Source of the DNA: Hermetia illucens
Taxonomy: Eukaryota; Arthropoda; Insecta; Diptera; Stratiomyidae
Assembly (NCBI RefSeq): GCF_905115235.1
Contig: NC_051849.1
Coordinates: forward strand, 44,257,017 to 44,321,016
DNA length: 64,000 nt
Direction: 5' to 3'
Shown: piece after piece, positions 44,140-55,527 of the stretch
Layout: each line of letters opens with the position of its first letter
Position numbering within the stretch: position 1 is the stretch's first letter
The notes under the pieces: model-generated
Database searches by the model: none
The model's input: only the letters and a program-made list of their open reading frames with translations
Told to the model about the DNA's origin: nothing
Program-made: the position numbers and the translations under genes

Positions 44140-45161
44140 ACACCCGATTTATTCGGAAACGGCTGGACCGATTGTCACGAAAATTGGTGAGAGTATGTAA
44201 TCTGGTGATCCCTTTACATGCAGTAAGTGGCGCCATCTTGTGTTAAGCTTAAGAGGGGGCTCCCCATACATGTGAATGGAGGGTGCAAATTTTTTTTTCA
44301 CAGAATGTAGCCATGTGGGGTATCAAATGAAAGGTCTCAATTAGTACTTTTTGAAACTGATGCAATATTTGATATTGGGTGAAACATGGAGGAGTGAGCG
44401 CTCAAAATATGACCCCCAAAAAGTGTAACAGGTCTCGTTCTCAGAACCTCTCCAACCGAAAAATCTGGAAAAAATCACAGTGGTGCATCTCTACGAAATC
44501 TAGGCCTCAAAATATATCCGGTTCCGATATCTGCACAAATAAAGTTAATAATAGTATATTTCCACATTTTAGAAATTTACCCGGCACCCCCCCTTATGTT
44601 CATCCCAGAAATACAAAATTTGGCATGAGTGTAATGAAGAATATAATGCACAGTTTGGTCAAGTTTGAAGAAAATCCAACTATTATTAACAAAGTTATTG
44701 GGGGTGAAACTTTACAATTTTTTGTGAATTTCGTGCACTCTACAACCCGCATGACGTCATCATCACATATCAATTCGTCAATACCACAACGAAATGAATT
44801 CTTATGAATTGGGTCGCAGACAATTATTTTGTTTTAGTTTTTTAGTTATTTGTCAACCAGACATGTGTGTATGTAGGTATATATGATAATATATGCGTGC
44901 TAATGAACTTTGCGGCTAGTGCCTAATTCAGATAGATATAAGACGTAAATCGGAATTATGGGTACGATAAATTTAGATACGTGCATATATGTGTACAGCA
45001 GGTAATAGGCAGTTTGTTTGTTTAGGGTGAGCGTGATATCTATGGCTCTAATATGTACGTATGTCTCGTAGTTTGGAAAAATATGAAGGATTATGTTGGA
45101 TTTGTAGCTATATACGGACAGAGAAATGTGCGTCTCTTACATAAGATGAACACAAAACCTT
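44043..45161. mobile_element. Putative non-autonomous element with hairpin-type end, 1.1 kb
   Basis: The left end AAGGTTTTGTGT (44043-44054) is the exact reverse complement of ACACAAAACCTT at 45150-45161. The left end also forms a local hairpin, AAGGTTTTGTGT-gaa-ACAAAACCTT. A (CTGT)n/(CCGT) array follows at 44085-44138, then a unit with no coding frame of note. The left end with its hairpin and short CTGT array recurs at 50273-50340. I infer a non-autonomous DNA element; superfamily unknown. Confidence 0.55.
44085..44138 (+). repeat. (CTGT)n microsatellite inside the 44-kb element
   Basis: About 13 units of CTGT with three CCGT variants at the start. It is part of the mobile unit, since the short copy near 50320 has the same array in the same place. 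Confidence 0.85.
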
Positions 45162-45819
45162 TATACCCGAAGCGCGAGCTTCCGGTATTCCGACTTGTTT
45201 TAGTTATAACTTGACAAATTGCTTAACACAATCTCGTTATCAATAGGGAAAAACTACCGAACTGAGAATTCATATTACAGTTTGGATAGGAATGGGGAAT
45301 GAAGTATATTATCGAAATGATAGCCACGCGTTAAAATTAAGTTATTTGTGCTCTAACCTCCCCAGAAAAGCATCAGTCCTCCCATTTATCGAAGGTTTCC
45401 TTCCATTATATTGGAAGCGGCAGGGGGCAAACTTTTAGGTTGGGGTGGGCCGTCGCATGGCCACGATTTCTTCTGGCCCCCCATGAAGATTAAAGGAAGA
45501 CGGGCGCCACTCGTCGCGTAGATGTCAGAATCGGCTCAGAGCAGATCCTTCCCCGTCCATCCCACGCGCGTTAGGTTTTTGTGATTTAATCTATTAGGGC
45601 TTTTGACAATTTAGCTCCTTTGCGATTGAAATCTTCAGTATTCTTCTATTAGAGTACCCAGGGTGAGTTTAGTTTTGCTGATTTTTGAGTCAAGGCACGT
45701 GATAAAACCTCTGTGTCCTGACAGGGAAATAATATTGGAGTACTAAAAACTCCGGCCCTCACCTCACCGAACTGCTAGCATTCGGGTTAGCTCCAGCACG
45801 TGCTGTCCGATTCCATATA
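45162..45819. other. Intergenic, nothing recognised
   Basis: No coding signal. Flanks the two DNA elements. Confidence 0.35.
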
Positions 45820-46790
45820 TTCGGTTGGGGAGAAAGAAATGTCGCATTTGTGATCGAAATTTGACATATTTAGAATTATCCGATTTAAGTCAAATATGCT
45901 CCGCTTTGTTCGCAAACTTGTTGCCATTTAGAAGGCAATTTCATTATCCGCCGCTTATAACCCCCCCCCCCCCCCCCTTATTTGCAAAAAACTTAGACAG
46001 CCAATTTTCGCAAGCCTCTTTCGAGACCAACTCAGTAGCACCAAGGGCGTTTTGCATGGCCGGAAGAAATGATAACCACCTGGTGCCAGGTCCGGACTAT
46101 ACGGTGGGTGCGATAGGACATCTCATCCGAGCTTCCGTAGCTTCTAGCGGGTCATCAAAGATGTGTGAGTCCGAGCGTTGTCCTGGTGGAACACAACACC
46201 ATTCCTATTGACCAATTCTGGCCGGTTCTGGTCAATCGCCTGCTTCAACCGGTCGAGTTGCTCACAGTAGTGGACCGAATTGAGGATCTGGCCATAGTTG
46301 AGCAGCTCATAGTGGATGATTCCCTTTCAATCCTACCAAACACACAGCAAAACCTTCCTGGCCGTCAATCCGGGCTTGGCGATGATTTGGACGATTTTAT
46401 CAGTTTCTACGCGATTGGCCTACCAGTACGGAGTGTATCTTCGACATCCACTACATCAGAACGAAATCGATCGAACCAACGCTGTGCTGTGCGAATCATT
46501 ACAGTATCGGGTCCATAAACTTCACAAATTTTTTCGGTCGTCTTCGTTGCATTTTTACCTTGCAGGTAGTAAAAACGTAAAATATAATGAATTTCCAGAC
46601 TCTATCTTTGACGCGCTATAACTTGAGACTGAAACGTACGATCACAACACTATCGAAGAGACACTTGTAGCACAGATTGTCGTCTTCAAACGGCCGTATA
46701 GTATGACGCTATGCGATAAGTACAACACAGGATATGTTTAAGTGTCGCGATCTATAGACAAAATACGACATTTCTTTTTCCCCAACCCAA
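45820..46790 (-). mobile_element. Mariner with both terminal inverted repeats, internally deleted
   Basis: Terminal repeats of about 30 bp are clear: TTCGGTTGGGGAGAAAGAAA at the left, and at the right the reverse complement of TTGGGTTGGGGAAAAAGAAA, each flanked by TA, the expected target duplication. On - the transposase shows RTAQRWFDRFRSDVVDVEDT and RTGRPIA (HTH end), then LTARKVLLCVW, KGIIHYELLNYGQILNSVHY, GVVFHQDNARTH and, near 45880-46010, ASREACENWLS-type C-terminal pieces. At 971 bp it is some 300 bp short of a full mariner; the region between HTH and the first catalytic Asp is missing. Confidence 0.82.
45961..45977 (+). repeat. Poly-C tract inside the mariner copy
   Basis: Seventeen C in a row within the transposase 3' part. 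Together with 13655-13669 and 16308-16321 it is one of three long C runs in otherwise AT-rich DNA. Confidence 0.8.
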
Positions 46791-46799
46791 TATTATCTC

Positions 46800-47850
46800 G
46801 CGCAGTTAGTGTTCGCGACTGGCAAACCTGTTAGGTGAGTTTGGTTGGTTGACAGCCTTGGTGATTGCGTTGGCGCCAAGGTGAAGCCACGCTCGACTCT
46901 CATCGTAACACACACCATGGCCTTTAAAAAATTGGTCTAATGGACTATCAAAATACCAATTGTCTGCAGAAATAAAACTGAAGATGTTGTTTTCGAACCA
47001 GGTTGGAGCGACCCTTGTGCGCCCTCTCAAATACCTTTTGAAATTCCCAATGCTCATTTTCGAAAACATACTGGCTGAGAGATTTAACAATGGCGTCGAA
47101 AATATCTGTTTAGTATACTGTGTCCGATGTGTTCACCCGTTTTTCACAGGAAAGGATGCTGGTGACGCCACGGTAACTAACACCCTACCAAACCAGCACT
47201 GAAGTGGGGTGGTGACCTCGTTGAACTATTGGCGCTAGTTTTGCAACTTCTTTTAGCGATCGCGCATAAACTCTGTCATTCTCCTTATTAAATAACTCCT
47301 CAACGGCAAAATTATTTTGTCAGAAAAAAAAGTTATTTTGATGATTGTTGCCTGCGCACTCTGGCAAAGCCTTTTTGCATTTTACTATCCCATTTTTCAT
47401 TAAGCCTTCTGGGAGCAAATGTCATTGCGAAACGAAAGAATCCGGAAAAGCGACACACTAGATCAAATATAACTACTAGTGACTGACATAAACCTAACTA
47501 TTAAAATCTGGCGACTATGAAATTTTATCGAATTTAAAGCTATTTCAAATTATGACAATATTTGTGGGAGTACAAAGTACATACTACTAGTTCGAATGAA
47601 ATTTACCCCATCTACCCCCTGAGATGCCTAGGTATTACACGGCCATTCAGACTGTAATAACTCTTCCCGACTTCTTTCTCAAGCCTGCTGTAGGCGGTCT
47701 CAAGGCTATAGCGAAGATATCGCTTCAAAAGGAAAAATTATTGACCTTCCTGAAAATTCAAAATACATGCCCATAAATGATCTAAATAGAAATGTAACGC
47801 CATAAATGATATCAATATTTTATTGACATATCAGTATAACATCTGAATTT
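46800..47850. other. Intergenic between mariner and GST gene, nothing firm
   Basis: A 94-codon antisense frame at 46806-47090 has no recognisable domain but could be a transposon relic. The rest is unremarkable. Confidence 0.35.
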
Positions 47851-47854
47851 TTCT

Positions 47855-47860
47855 TTTATT
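47855..47860 (-). terminator. Polyadenylation signal of the first GST gene
   Basis: AATAAA on - (TTTATT on +) lies 14 bp past the stop codon of the - strand GST. It is close but within the normal range. Confidence 0.45.
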
Positions 47861-47873
47861 CCAGCATACATAT

Positions 47874-48605
47874 TCAAGCGTTAGCCCTATTTGCAGCCAA
47901 TTTTTCCCTTACAATTTCTTTCAGTTCATCAGCTCCTGCTTGATTGACTTCCTGATAGTACGGGAGCTGAGCCAATCTATTTATCCAAGCCAAAAGCTTT
48001 GGATGTCTCGCTGCGACTGGGCCGGCTGATCCTTCAAGAGAAGAAATGGATGCCACACAACAGAAATCAGCAACAGTCAAATTTTCACCACAAACATAAG
48101 GACTGTCTTTCAGGAATGCCTCCATAATATCAAGAGCCTTATGTATGTATTCCACCTTGTCCTCAGGAAAATCCGGTGAACCGTAGTAAAGAATGGGTTC
48201 GTACAAGAAACGTAGACGAGCAAATAGATATCCTGCATCGAAATACAGGCGGCCCTCAACGGCTGCACGTTTGACTAGGTCTTTTGGGTACAACTTGTCA
48301 TCTTTCGCATACTTATCTATAAGATAAGCACAAATTGCATGACTGTCGAAGATGTGAACCCCGTTGTCATCTAGGAGTGGAATAGTGTGCTGTGGATTCA
48401 TTTTAACGAATTCAGGGGTGAGATGTTCGCCTTTGAACAACGAGGTCGCACTGTAATAGAGATTGAGTGTAAATTGAATAAGTACTCTCTGCTTCATTCT
48501 GGAAACTTACCGCAACTCTAGCTCCAGGCCAATAGCTTTGGCTGTTAGCAGCACAGATCGTGATGGTGGACTTAGGGTAGCGTAATATAGGATTGGTTTG
48601 CCCAT
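47874..48605 (-). CDS. GstE: Epsilon-class glutathione S-transferase (GST 1 of 3)
   Basis: Exon 1 is 48511-48605 (95 bp, ATG) and exon 2 is 47874-48450 (577 bp, TGA), split after two bases of codon 32 by a 60-bp intron (GTAAGT, TATTACAG). The 223-residue product matches mosquito GSTe2: MGKPILYYATLSPPSR with catalytic-type Ser12, His41 (GEHLTPEF), NPQHTIP with His53, Asp67-Ser68 (FDSHAICAYLIDKYA), and the C-terminal helical domain with LFARLRFLYE (Arg112, Glu116), LTVADFCCVASISS and LPYYQEVN. It would conjugate glutathione to electrophiles in the cytosol; substrate unknown. All expected glutathione-site residues are kept. It is divergent from the other two genes. Confidence 0.93.
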
Positions 48606-50272
48606 AGTGGTGACCCTAAGGGAATTACAAATTTTATAATTAGTAGAGTGATCCCACTCGTACATATCATTGCAAAGTACAGAAATAACATATTTAGTGC
48701 TAGAATTACATTGCGTGTATCGAGATATAATTTATAACACTATTTATAACACACGCTAGGAAAAATTGTAAATTTCGCTGGAGGTCATTCACAATTATGG
48801 CTCCGAAAAAAGTGATCACACCACAATCAGAAGTAAAAATGACCTTGCAGCAAACTGAGTTTATCCACTATCTCAACTTTGCAATTAAGACCAATATATT
48901 CTCCCCAATCAACAAATTATTTTCTGCGTATTTAGAATAGATGGATACTCACTTGACAGTAATGATATGTTATGCTGAATCCAATCTAAGCCAAATGACT
49001 CCCACAACGACTACTCAGCGACTCTAGTGTCTACTTCTGCCGGTATGCTATTAATACAGCTATGGCCGCAAAGCTTCTGTTCTTCTTGCCCCTATGGTGA
49101 TAGTACCGTGTGGGTCAAAACAATGCCCGATTCGTTATCATCTCACGATAAAGCCAAGTAGAGAGAATGGAAATGCTTGACATTGTGTTCGAGCTGAGAT
49201 ATTGGCAAGACATACATTTGTATATGCGAGAAATCAGTTCTGGGCTCATCGAAAATTCAAGAATTTCAATAAATGTACATTAGCTTCGTTGCGAGTTTAT
49301 CATTATTAAATGGAAATCGAGAATAACTATCATGCGAATAAAAAAATTATTTGTGGTGAGTTAGCAACTTTATAAGATTACAAGAGAGAGAGGTGTCCGG
49401 TCAATGTAGAACTTAATATGCAAGCAATCCATACAAAACATCACTAATAGGGGTAACAAGTTGAATAATCTTCACTTATCTTATCACCCCCGACCACTCG
49501 ATAATAAAAGGATTGCCAGAAGGCAACCATGTAATTAGTAGATTACAATAGATTCTTAGTAAATAATGCCTGCCTCTAGAAAAAAAGGCGTATAGGTGGA
49601 GTGGAAGTGAACCGCTGAGACCCAAAAATCGTTCAACCCAACCGGTTGATTGAGTTGAATTTAGCAGTAACGAAACATACTCACATAAGTAACGATAACC
49701 CCTCTTGACTTCTTCATGGTTTGGCTTTCCTAAAGCTTGTATGCATTATTATTCTCTATCTATGGTAATCGTTGATTGAACATCTTCGCTTGGATTCAGA
49801 AAGCTCTCCAAAATTCAAACCGTGACCTTTGATCGAACCGGATAACGTTTGAAAGTGTTAAAAGTGTAGTGTATGAAGGTTAGTGTAGGTATAATACAAC
49901 AACTTCTTTTCTTTTCAATTATCGAGTTTGGTAGTACCCATCATTTATATTACCGTGACCTATATGAAATCTGAAAAAGGATATTCTCATACGCTGGTAG
50001 CTGGCCCTTAAGATTCTACATATGTTTTTTATTGACCAACTGAAAAAGTTGGAATAACAACAAATTACTTAGCTACCAGAAACCAAGTTGTGTGCAAAAA
50101 AACAAACTCAGTTAACACTAACACACACACATCCCCTATATTTTATTTATGGCTGGCATCAATATGCATAGCCAGACTCCCTCGCTTGCCCGTTGTTATA
50201 AAAGTTGAGGTTGAAAATTTGTAAAATTAAAGAAGCATAGAAAAATTTCTTGGGTTATGTGAGTCGTTTCTT
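48606..50272. other. Upstream of GST 1, no gene seen
   Basis: A possible acceptor (TTCCCTTAG on -) lies 11 bp before the GST 1 ATG, hinting at an intron in its 5' UTR. TATAAAT-like sequences on - occur near 48735 and 48755. Otherwise AT-rich without coding signal. Confidence 0.35.
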
Positions 50273-50345
50273 AAGGTTTTGTGTAGAACAAAACCTTATT
50301 AAAATCGGTTTACTGTCTGTCTATCTGTATGTCCGTCTGGCTGCC
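50273..50345 (+). repeat. Left end of the 44-kb hairpin-type element, truncated copy
   Basis: AAGGTTTTGTGT, the hairpin partner ACAAAACCTTATTAAAATCG and a degenerate CTGT array repeat the order seen at 44043-44138. The rest of the element is absent. Confidence 0.7.
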
Positions 50346-50489
50346 TTTTTTTATACGTTGGAAGGTGTAAAGGTTCAAAACCTAAAGCTGGTTCCTGCCA
50401 TACGGTTATGTGAGACTTTTAGTCACTAAAACCACCTCCTTCTCCTTCGTTTGCCCTGTGGGACTGCCATTTCGGTATTACGTCGTAGG

Positions 50490-52400
50490 GCAGGATCAGT
50501 TATGAACTGCGGCTTCTGTCGTTATTTGTAGCTTTTCTCCAAAGCACCTCCCTCCTCAGCAGATTGTGGATCTCCTTCATTAATTTTTCCACCGCCCTCC
50601 AAGATGTTTCAGAAGCTAGCATGTGGTCCACGATATTCTCGGGTGTCAACCGTGCCTCGGCGTCAATTTCCGCCTCCGCTCTGTGTGCGGCGAATCGTGG
50701 GCAGCTAAAAACAACATGCTCTGCATCTTCCGGAATCATCACGCATGTCGGGCAATACGGGGAGTGGTCACCCCCGAAGCGATAAAGGTATGCACGGTAC
50801 CATCCGTGTCCGCTTAGGAATTGAGTTAGGTGCTAACTAACCTCACCGCGCCTTAGCTTGATCCATTTAGAGACATCTGGAATCATCCTGTGTGTTCAGC
50901 GTCCTTTAGGTGAATCATCCCATCTTTTTTGCCATTCCAAAATAGATTCACTTCGTGCCAATTGTCGACGATAGGTATAGGACTCGCCGATTGCATATGA
51001 TGGGCCATAGAGGCGTCGACCCTCGTTCGCCAAAATGTCATTGGGGATCATGCCTGCATACACACAAGCTGCTTTATCTGAAGTTGTACGGTGAGCGCAT
51101 GACGTTCGCAATGCACTCAATCGGTATGGGGCTGCGATTTTTCTTCTGTTTGCTTCCACCTTCAAAGACCCAGACTGGAGCTGCATAAAGCAAGATGGAA
51201 CTAACAACTCTCGAGATGCCGATGGCTTTACCTAGGACCACCTATATTTGGTAACATTCTTGCCAACAATGTAGCCACTCCGGAAGCCTTGGTTGCTAAA
51301 TTTTCAAGATGGGGCTTGAATTTCAGTCTTTGGTCAACCATGACTCCTAGATATTTAAGCGTTGGCTGCGACTGTATGATGTGTTCACCAATCCTGATCT
51401 TTATCGACGTCTGCTTCTTTCGCATGGTAATCAAGACTACCTCGGTTTTATGCTCCACGAGTGTCAGACCAGCTTCCTCTAGCCAGGACCTGATTTTAAA
51501 AATTGCCTCGTTTGTGAGTACCTCAATCTCATCAATATCTTGTGCTACGATATTTACTCCGATATCGTCTACGAAGCCAGTGATTGTCCTCCTTTGGGTA
51601 GTTGCAACTTTAAAATTCCGTCATACATTATTATCCACAGGAGACGACCGAGGACTGATCCTTGTGGAACCCCGCAGGTTGTTGTATACGTATTAGGTCC
51701 ATCGTCCGAATCGCAACACAATATCCTCTTCCGGAGAAATTCCATGACTATGTGCACCAGATATTTAGGAGCGCTCAATTTGGCTAAAGTTGTTTTCCTC
51801 CATTTTGCCGTATTAAAGGCATTCTTCACGTCGAGAGTAACTACCGCGCAAAATTTATTGGCCTCCATTGCTTTTTCCGCAATTTGCGTCACCGTGCTGA
51901 TGGCATTAATAATAGATATTGCCTTTCGAAATCCGAACTGCCTGTCTGAGAGACCACCCTCCTTTTCTGTGATTGATACAAGCCTATTGAAGATGACCCG
52001 TTCAAAAATTTGCCGATGCCGTTTAGCACGTATATAGGTCTATAAGACGAAGGATCACCCAAAGGTTTATTTGGCTTTGGGATTAGCACAATCTTCTGTT
52101 TCCTCCACTCTTCCGGGAAAATCCCATCTATGAGGCACGTCGTAAATATTTTAGCGGACCACTTTGGAACTGACGGCCACTGTTACTGTTTTATTCGGAA
52201 TGCCGTCTAAACCTGGGGCTTTATTTTCGGCAATCTTCTTCGCGGCTTCTAGGACTTATTTCGTAGTTACTTCGAGAATTTCACCGGGATCTATTTGGAC
52301 AGTGGGTAGGTTCGATTCACTTGAAACTTATGGGAAGAGAGTGCTAATGTTATCCTGCAACAAATTAGGGTTGGTGATCATCTAGATCTGAACTGTATAT
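50490..52400 (-). mobile_element. R1-clade LINE, RT to C-terminus
   Basis: On - the order is: PKPNKPLGDPSSYRPIYVLN (fingers), KFCAVVTLDVKNAFNTAKW, CGVPQGSVLGRLLWIIMYDG, TGFVDDIGVNIVAQDIDEIE (catalytic FVDD), LKYLGVMVDQRLKFKPHLEN (thumb), LARMLPNIGGPR, then a C-terminal EDAEHVVFSCPRFAAHRAE of the zinc-knuckle type. This is an R1-group ORF2, with several frameshifts and stops and no endonuclease. It lies between two divergently oriented GST genes. Confidence 0.88.
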
Positions 52401-53150
52401 ACCACTTGTGAACATTCCATTGTGAGTCTGCTAGGGACGATTGACTGACCTAAATTTGAGTTGGTATTTCACCAAATTAAGCGAGGGGTATTTTCTCAAG
52501 AGTTTTCTTCGGAGTAGTTAACGATACAAGAATCGTCGGAGTTTTTCTTTGAAAAACAATCCTCTAGCCAATTACATCAGACTACCGTCATAATTATGGG
52601 AGTCATGGTAGATGTCTCCTTTGAACTTGAGAAGTAGAAAGTGCGTTCCTGTATCGAATGTTACTTTAGTCCAAGAAAAGATCGACATGTGGAAGGAGAA
52701 AGCCGTTTACGGGAGCCATATCAAAAATTTGTTGTTGTTGGCATTGATACCGACAACTACAACAAATGGTTGACTAACGGTGTACTCTATTCTACGAAAC
52801 CGAACATTCCTCACTTCAATTCAGGATGCTTCGCTCCCAATGAAAAATTATAAACGGTACATTCTTCATAACTCCTCAAAAACCAACTCCAGTTGTAGGT
52901 TATGCAACTGTGAAGAGAAGATCACCCACCACATAATAACTGCTTGCAGCGTGTAGAGCAGTTCCGAGTACACCAGTCGTCATAACTCCGTCTGCAGGAT
53001 TCTCCATCCTTGCGATTCCGTACGGGTGAAAGTAGCAAATCTACAGTAACCTCAACTGCAGCGATAAATAACTCGAAGGGGATACAACTCTGTTTGAGTG
53101 GATGATGAAAGAGATATATCCCTTCTGTTTGGGGGAACAGTCCGTATCCG
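52401..53150. other. Intergenic between LINE copies, nothing recognised
   Basis: A 70-codon frame at 52641-52853 has no recognisable domain. No repeat was matched. Confidence 0.35.
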
Positions 53151-53159
53151 CATGTTATG

Positions 53160-54007
53160 GTGGCTAACCACTTCATCCACAAGAGACGGAACTTCACCGG
53201 ATTGAATACGGTTAAGGACAGTGGTAAAATGTTCTTTCCGTCTCTCCAGTTGCTTGTCGTCATCGATGAGGAGTCGACCGTTAACGTCCTTCACAGGACC
53301 GTCGAAGGATTTGCGACCGCATGCAAATACCTTCGTGATGCGGTATACATTTCAGAAATCTTTGCGTCTTCCGGTATCTTCTGATTCCCTGATCAGCGCA
53401 ATAACAAATTGCTTTTTGTTATGGCCCACACTACGTTGAATTTGATTTTGAGCGGGTCACGCCCGTCATCATTCAGTGCCCTTATGGCGCCTCTTCGGAG
53501 TGTCGCCGACGACCTGCGTAGCACGCGCGAAAAGAACATTCTGAAGGGGGTGCCCAGTGCTACCGAGCGGCAGCTTGATCGCATAAAGGCCCGCTGTTGA
53601 AACTAAGGAATCACAATTATCCAACTTTGCAAGTTGTTGTCAGAACCAATCTTGGAATAATCCTGTACAATTGTGATGCTATTTAATCTGAATCTGCAGT
53701 AAAAAATCTGTCAGAAACGGGCTCCCAGGTCTTGCGAAATCCGTTAGAAACAATCCGACACAGGATTCGCGTCTACTACCACTGGGGTTCCCAGTGTATA
53801 AAAGCGCATTGCCATACGTATGGCAAGAGGGAGAAGAGTACTCTGCCTGCCATTTTACTTGGCTTAGACCCAAAATGTCCAGCTTATATTGTCGGATCGA
53901 ATTGAGGAAAGCGAGCATTCTGGGGACCCTAGACACCATTGTTGAGGAGCAGGCATACATTCCAGAAACCAATCATAATCTGTTTTCGATGGCCAATGGT
54001 GTTGGGC
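53160..54007 (-). mobile_element. LINE (family C), endonuclease and linker
   Basis: On - the segment contains the endonuclease start RQYKLDILGLSQVKWQAEYS and the linker with NGRLLIDDDKQLERRKEHFT (53052-53294), which is the usual KRWKEHFE-type stretch before RT. Order and sequence match 24040-25075. At 54007 the match stops and a SINE body begins. Confidence 0.7.
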
Positions 54008-54208
54008 GTAATTTGTATCGTGATTTGACGTCGAATACCAATCAACTCAGCTGTGAATATGTACCTGAGTCAAATCGGGAAAATAATCTCGGGCCAGCGC
54101 AATGTTCACCACATTGCCTCCTACAGGGTTATGGTTTTGAATGAAGTACTCTAACACAATTCAAGGCGCCGATCCAATTGAATTGTTGCGCTAACGATTA
54201 TTATTATT
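54008..54208 (+). repeat. SINE body and tail without tRNA head
   Basis: AATTTGTATCGTGATTTGAC onward matches 26432-26629 of the complete SINE, ending in CGATTATTATTATT. The pol III head is absent, so this copy cannot be transcribed on its own. It abuts the 5' side of the - strand LINE directly. Confidence 0.75.
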
Positions 54209-54784
54209 CTTTTATAATAAGCGGTGTATTCTTAAACCTTAACTCACAGCGCAAATGCTTAGCCCAGAAAGAAGTATCCGATGACCAATAAAAGACCAAA
54301 AGTTTCTCCCCAAATGGTAAATGGTAAGGTCAGCCATGAAGTAGTTGCAGACTCAGAATCTCTCTGCATAGTTAGATCTCGTTACCTCGCGTTCGAAGCC
54401 CCGTCGTAATAGGTGTTTGTGTTCGTCTCTCTGTTCTGAACACTAAACGACGTTCATGGCTTATATTCCATAAGAGAGTTTAAAGAAGAAGAAGTTAATG
54501 TAGTAGAAATCGTCGCCGAAAGTTGCAAAGTTTAAAATAGCGAAGCAATTGCCTAATTTAGGCTACAAGCGTAATTCAATCTAATTCGTCTCGCATTAGA
54601 CTAGCTCAATTTACGCCTCATGAGCCTTTCCGAATGCATTATGTTTGTAATGTGAATCTTACATGCCTAACTCGGTCTAAATGAAAACCGAACTTAAATT
54701 TCAAATTAGGATTCCGCTTCTGATCTAGTATTCAAATTTGAAAGCAACGGTTTGTAAAACTTTTAATCTAGTAGCGGTGATAAA
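54209..54784. other. Upstream of GST 2, no promoter element recognised
   Basis: AT-rich region before the second GST. A possible acceptor, TTTTAATCTAG at 54760-54770, lies 14 bp before the ATG and may mark a 5' UTR intron, as in GST 1. No TATA box was placed. Confidence 0.35.
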
Positions 54785-55527
54785 ATGAGTAAACCGATCC
54801 TCTACTATGCGACTTTAAGCCCTCCATCAAGAACAGTGCTACTAACAGCTAAGGAAATTGGTTTGGAATTGGATCTCTGGTAAGTTCTCACTGATTAAAT
54901 TGGCTATATCAACAAGAAAAGTATTTTCATAATTTTAATTTTTTCTACAGTCCAATCTCGTTGTTCGAAAACGAGCATCTTACCCATGATTTCGTCAAGA
55001 AGAATCCCCAGCATACAATTCCAGTCTTGGAGGACAATGGGGTTTTCATATTCGATAGTCACGCGATATGCTCCTATCTAATAGACAAATATGCAAAAGA
55101 TGACAAATTATATCCAAAGGACTTAGTAAGGCGTGCAGCAGTTCAGTCACGTATGTATTTCGAGACATCATACCTTTTCGGCCGGTTGCACTTGTTATAC
55201 GAACCCATCATTTTCTTTGGATCACCGAAACTACCTGAAGATACACTAGAATCTATTCGCGAAGCCCTCGATATTGTGGAAGCATTCCTCGAAGGTGGCC
55301 CCTATGTGAGTGGGAATGATTTGACTCTAGCTGATTTTTGTTGCGTTACAACGATTTCATCTATGGAGGAACCAACTATTCCAACTCAAGCTAGGCATCC
55401 CAAGGTTATGGCTTGGATGAAGAGAATGGCAACGCTTCCATACTACAAAGTCGCAAATTACTTCGGTGCCGAAGAATTGAAGCAACTTTACAGAGAAAAC
55501 TTAGTGAAGAATCGAACTAATGTTTAA
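54785..55527 (+). CDS. GstE: Epsilon-class glutathione S-transferase (GST 2 of 3)
   Basis: Exon 1 54785-54879 and exon 2 54951-55527 (TAA) are the same sizes (95 and 577 bp) as in GST 1, with a 71-bp intron at the same place (GTAAGT, TTCTACAG). The 223-residue product keeps Ser12 (ATLSPPSRTV), His41 (ENEHLTHDF), His53 (NPQHTIP) and Asp67-Ser68. In the C-terminal domain the usual LFARLRF is LFGRLHL, so position 112 is His where GSTe2-type enzymes have Arg. Cys32 ends the exon junction. It has the LTLADFCCVTTISS and LPYYKVAN segments typical of the class. Role: glutathione conjugation; the altered position lies near the active site, so substrate range may differ (inference). Confidence 0.93.

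Noticed and set aside
44760-44770. TGACGTCATCATCACAT as a CRE regulatory site
   Set aside because: It is inside the non-coding repeat element and far from any gene start.
46806-47090. 94-codon frame on - as a host exon
   Set aside because: No recognisable domain or splice support, next to a mariner; could be transposon debris.
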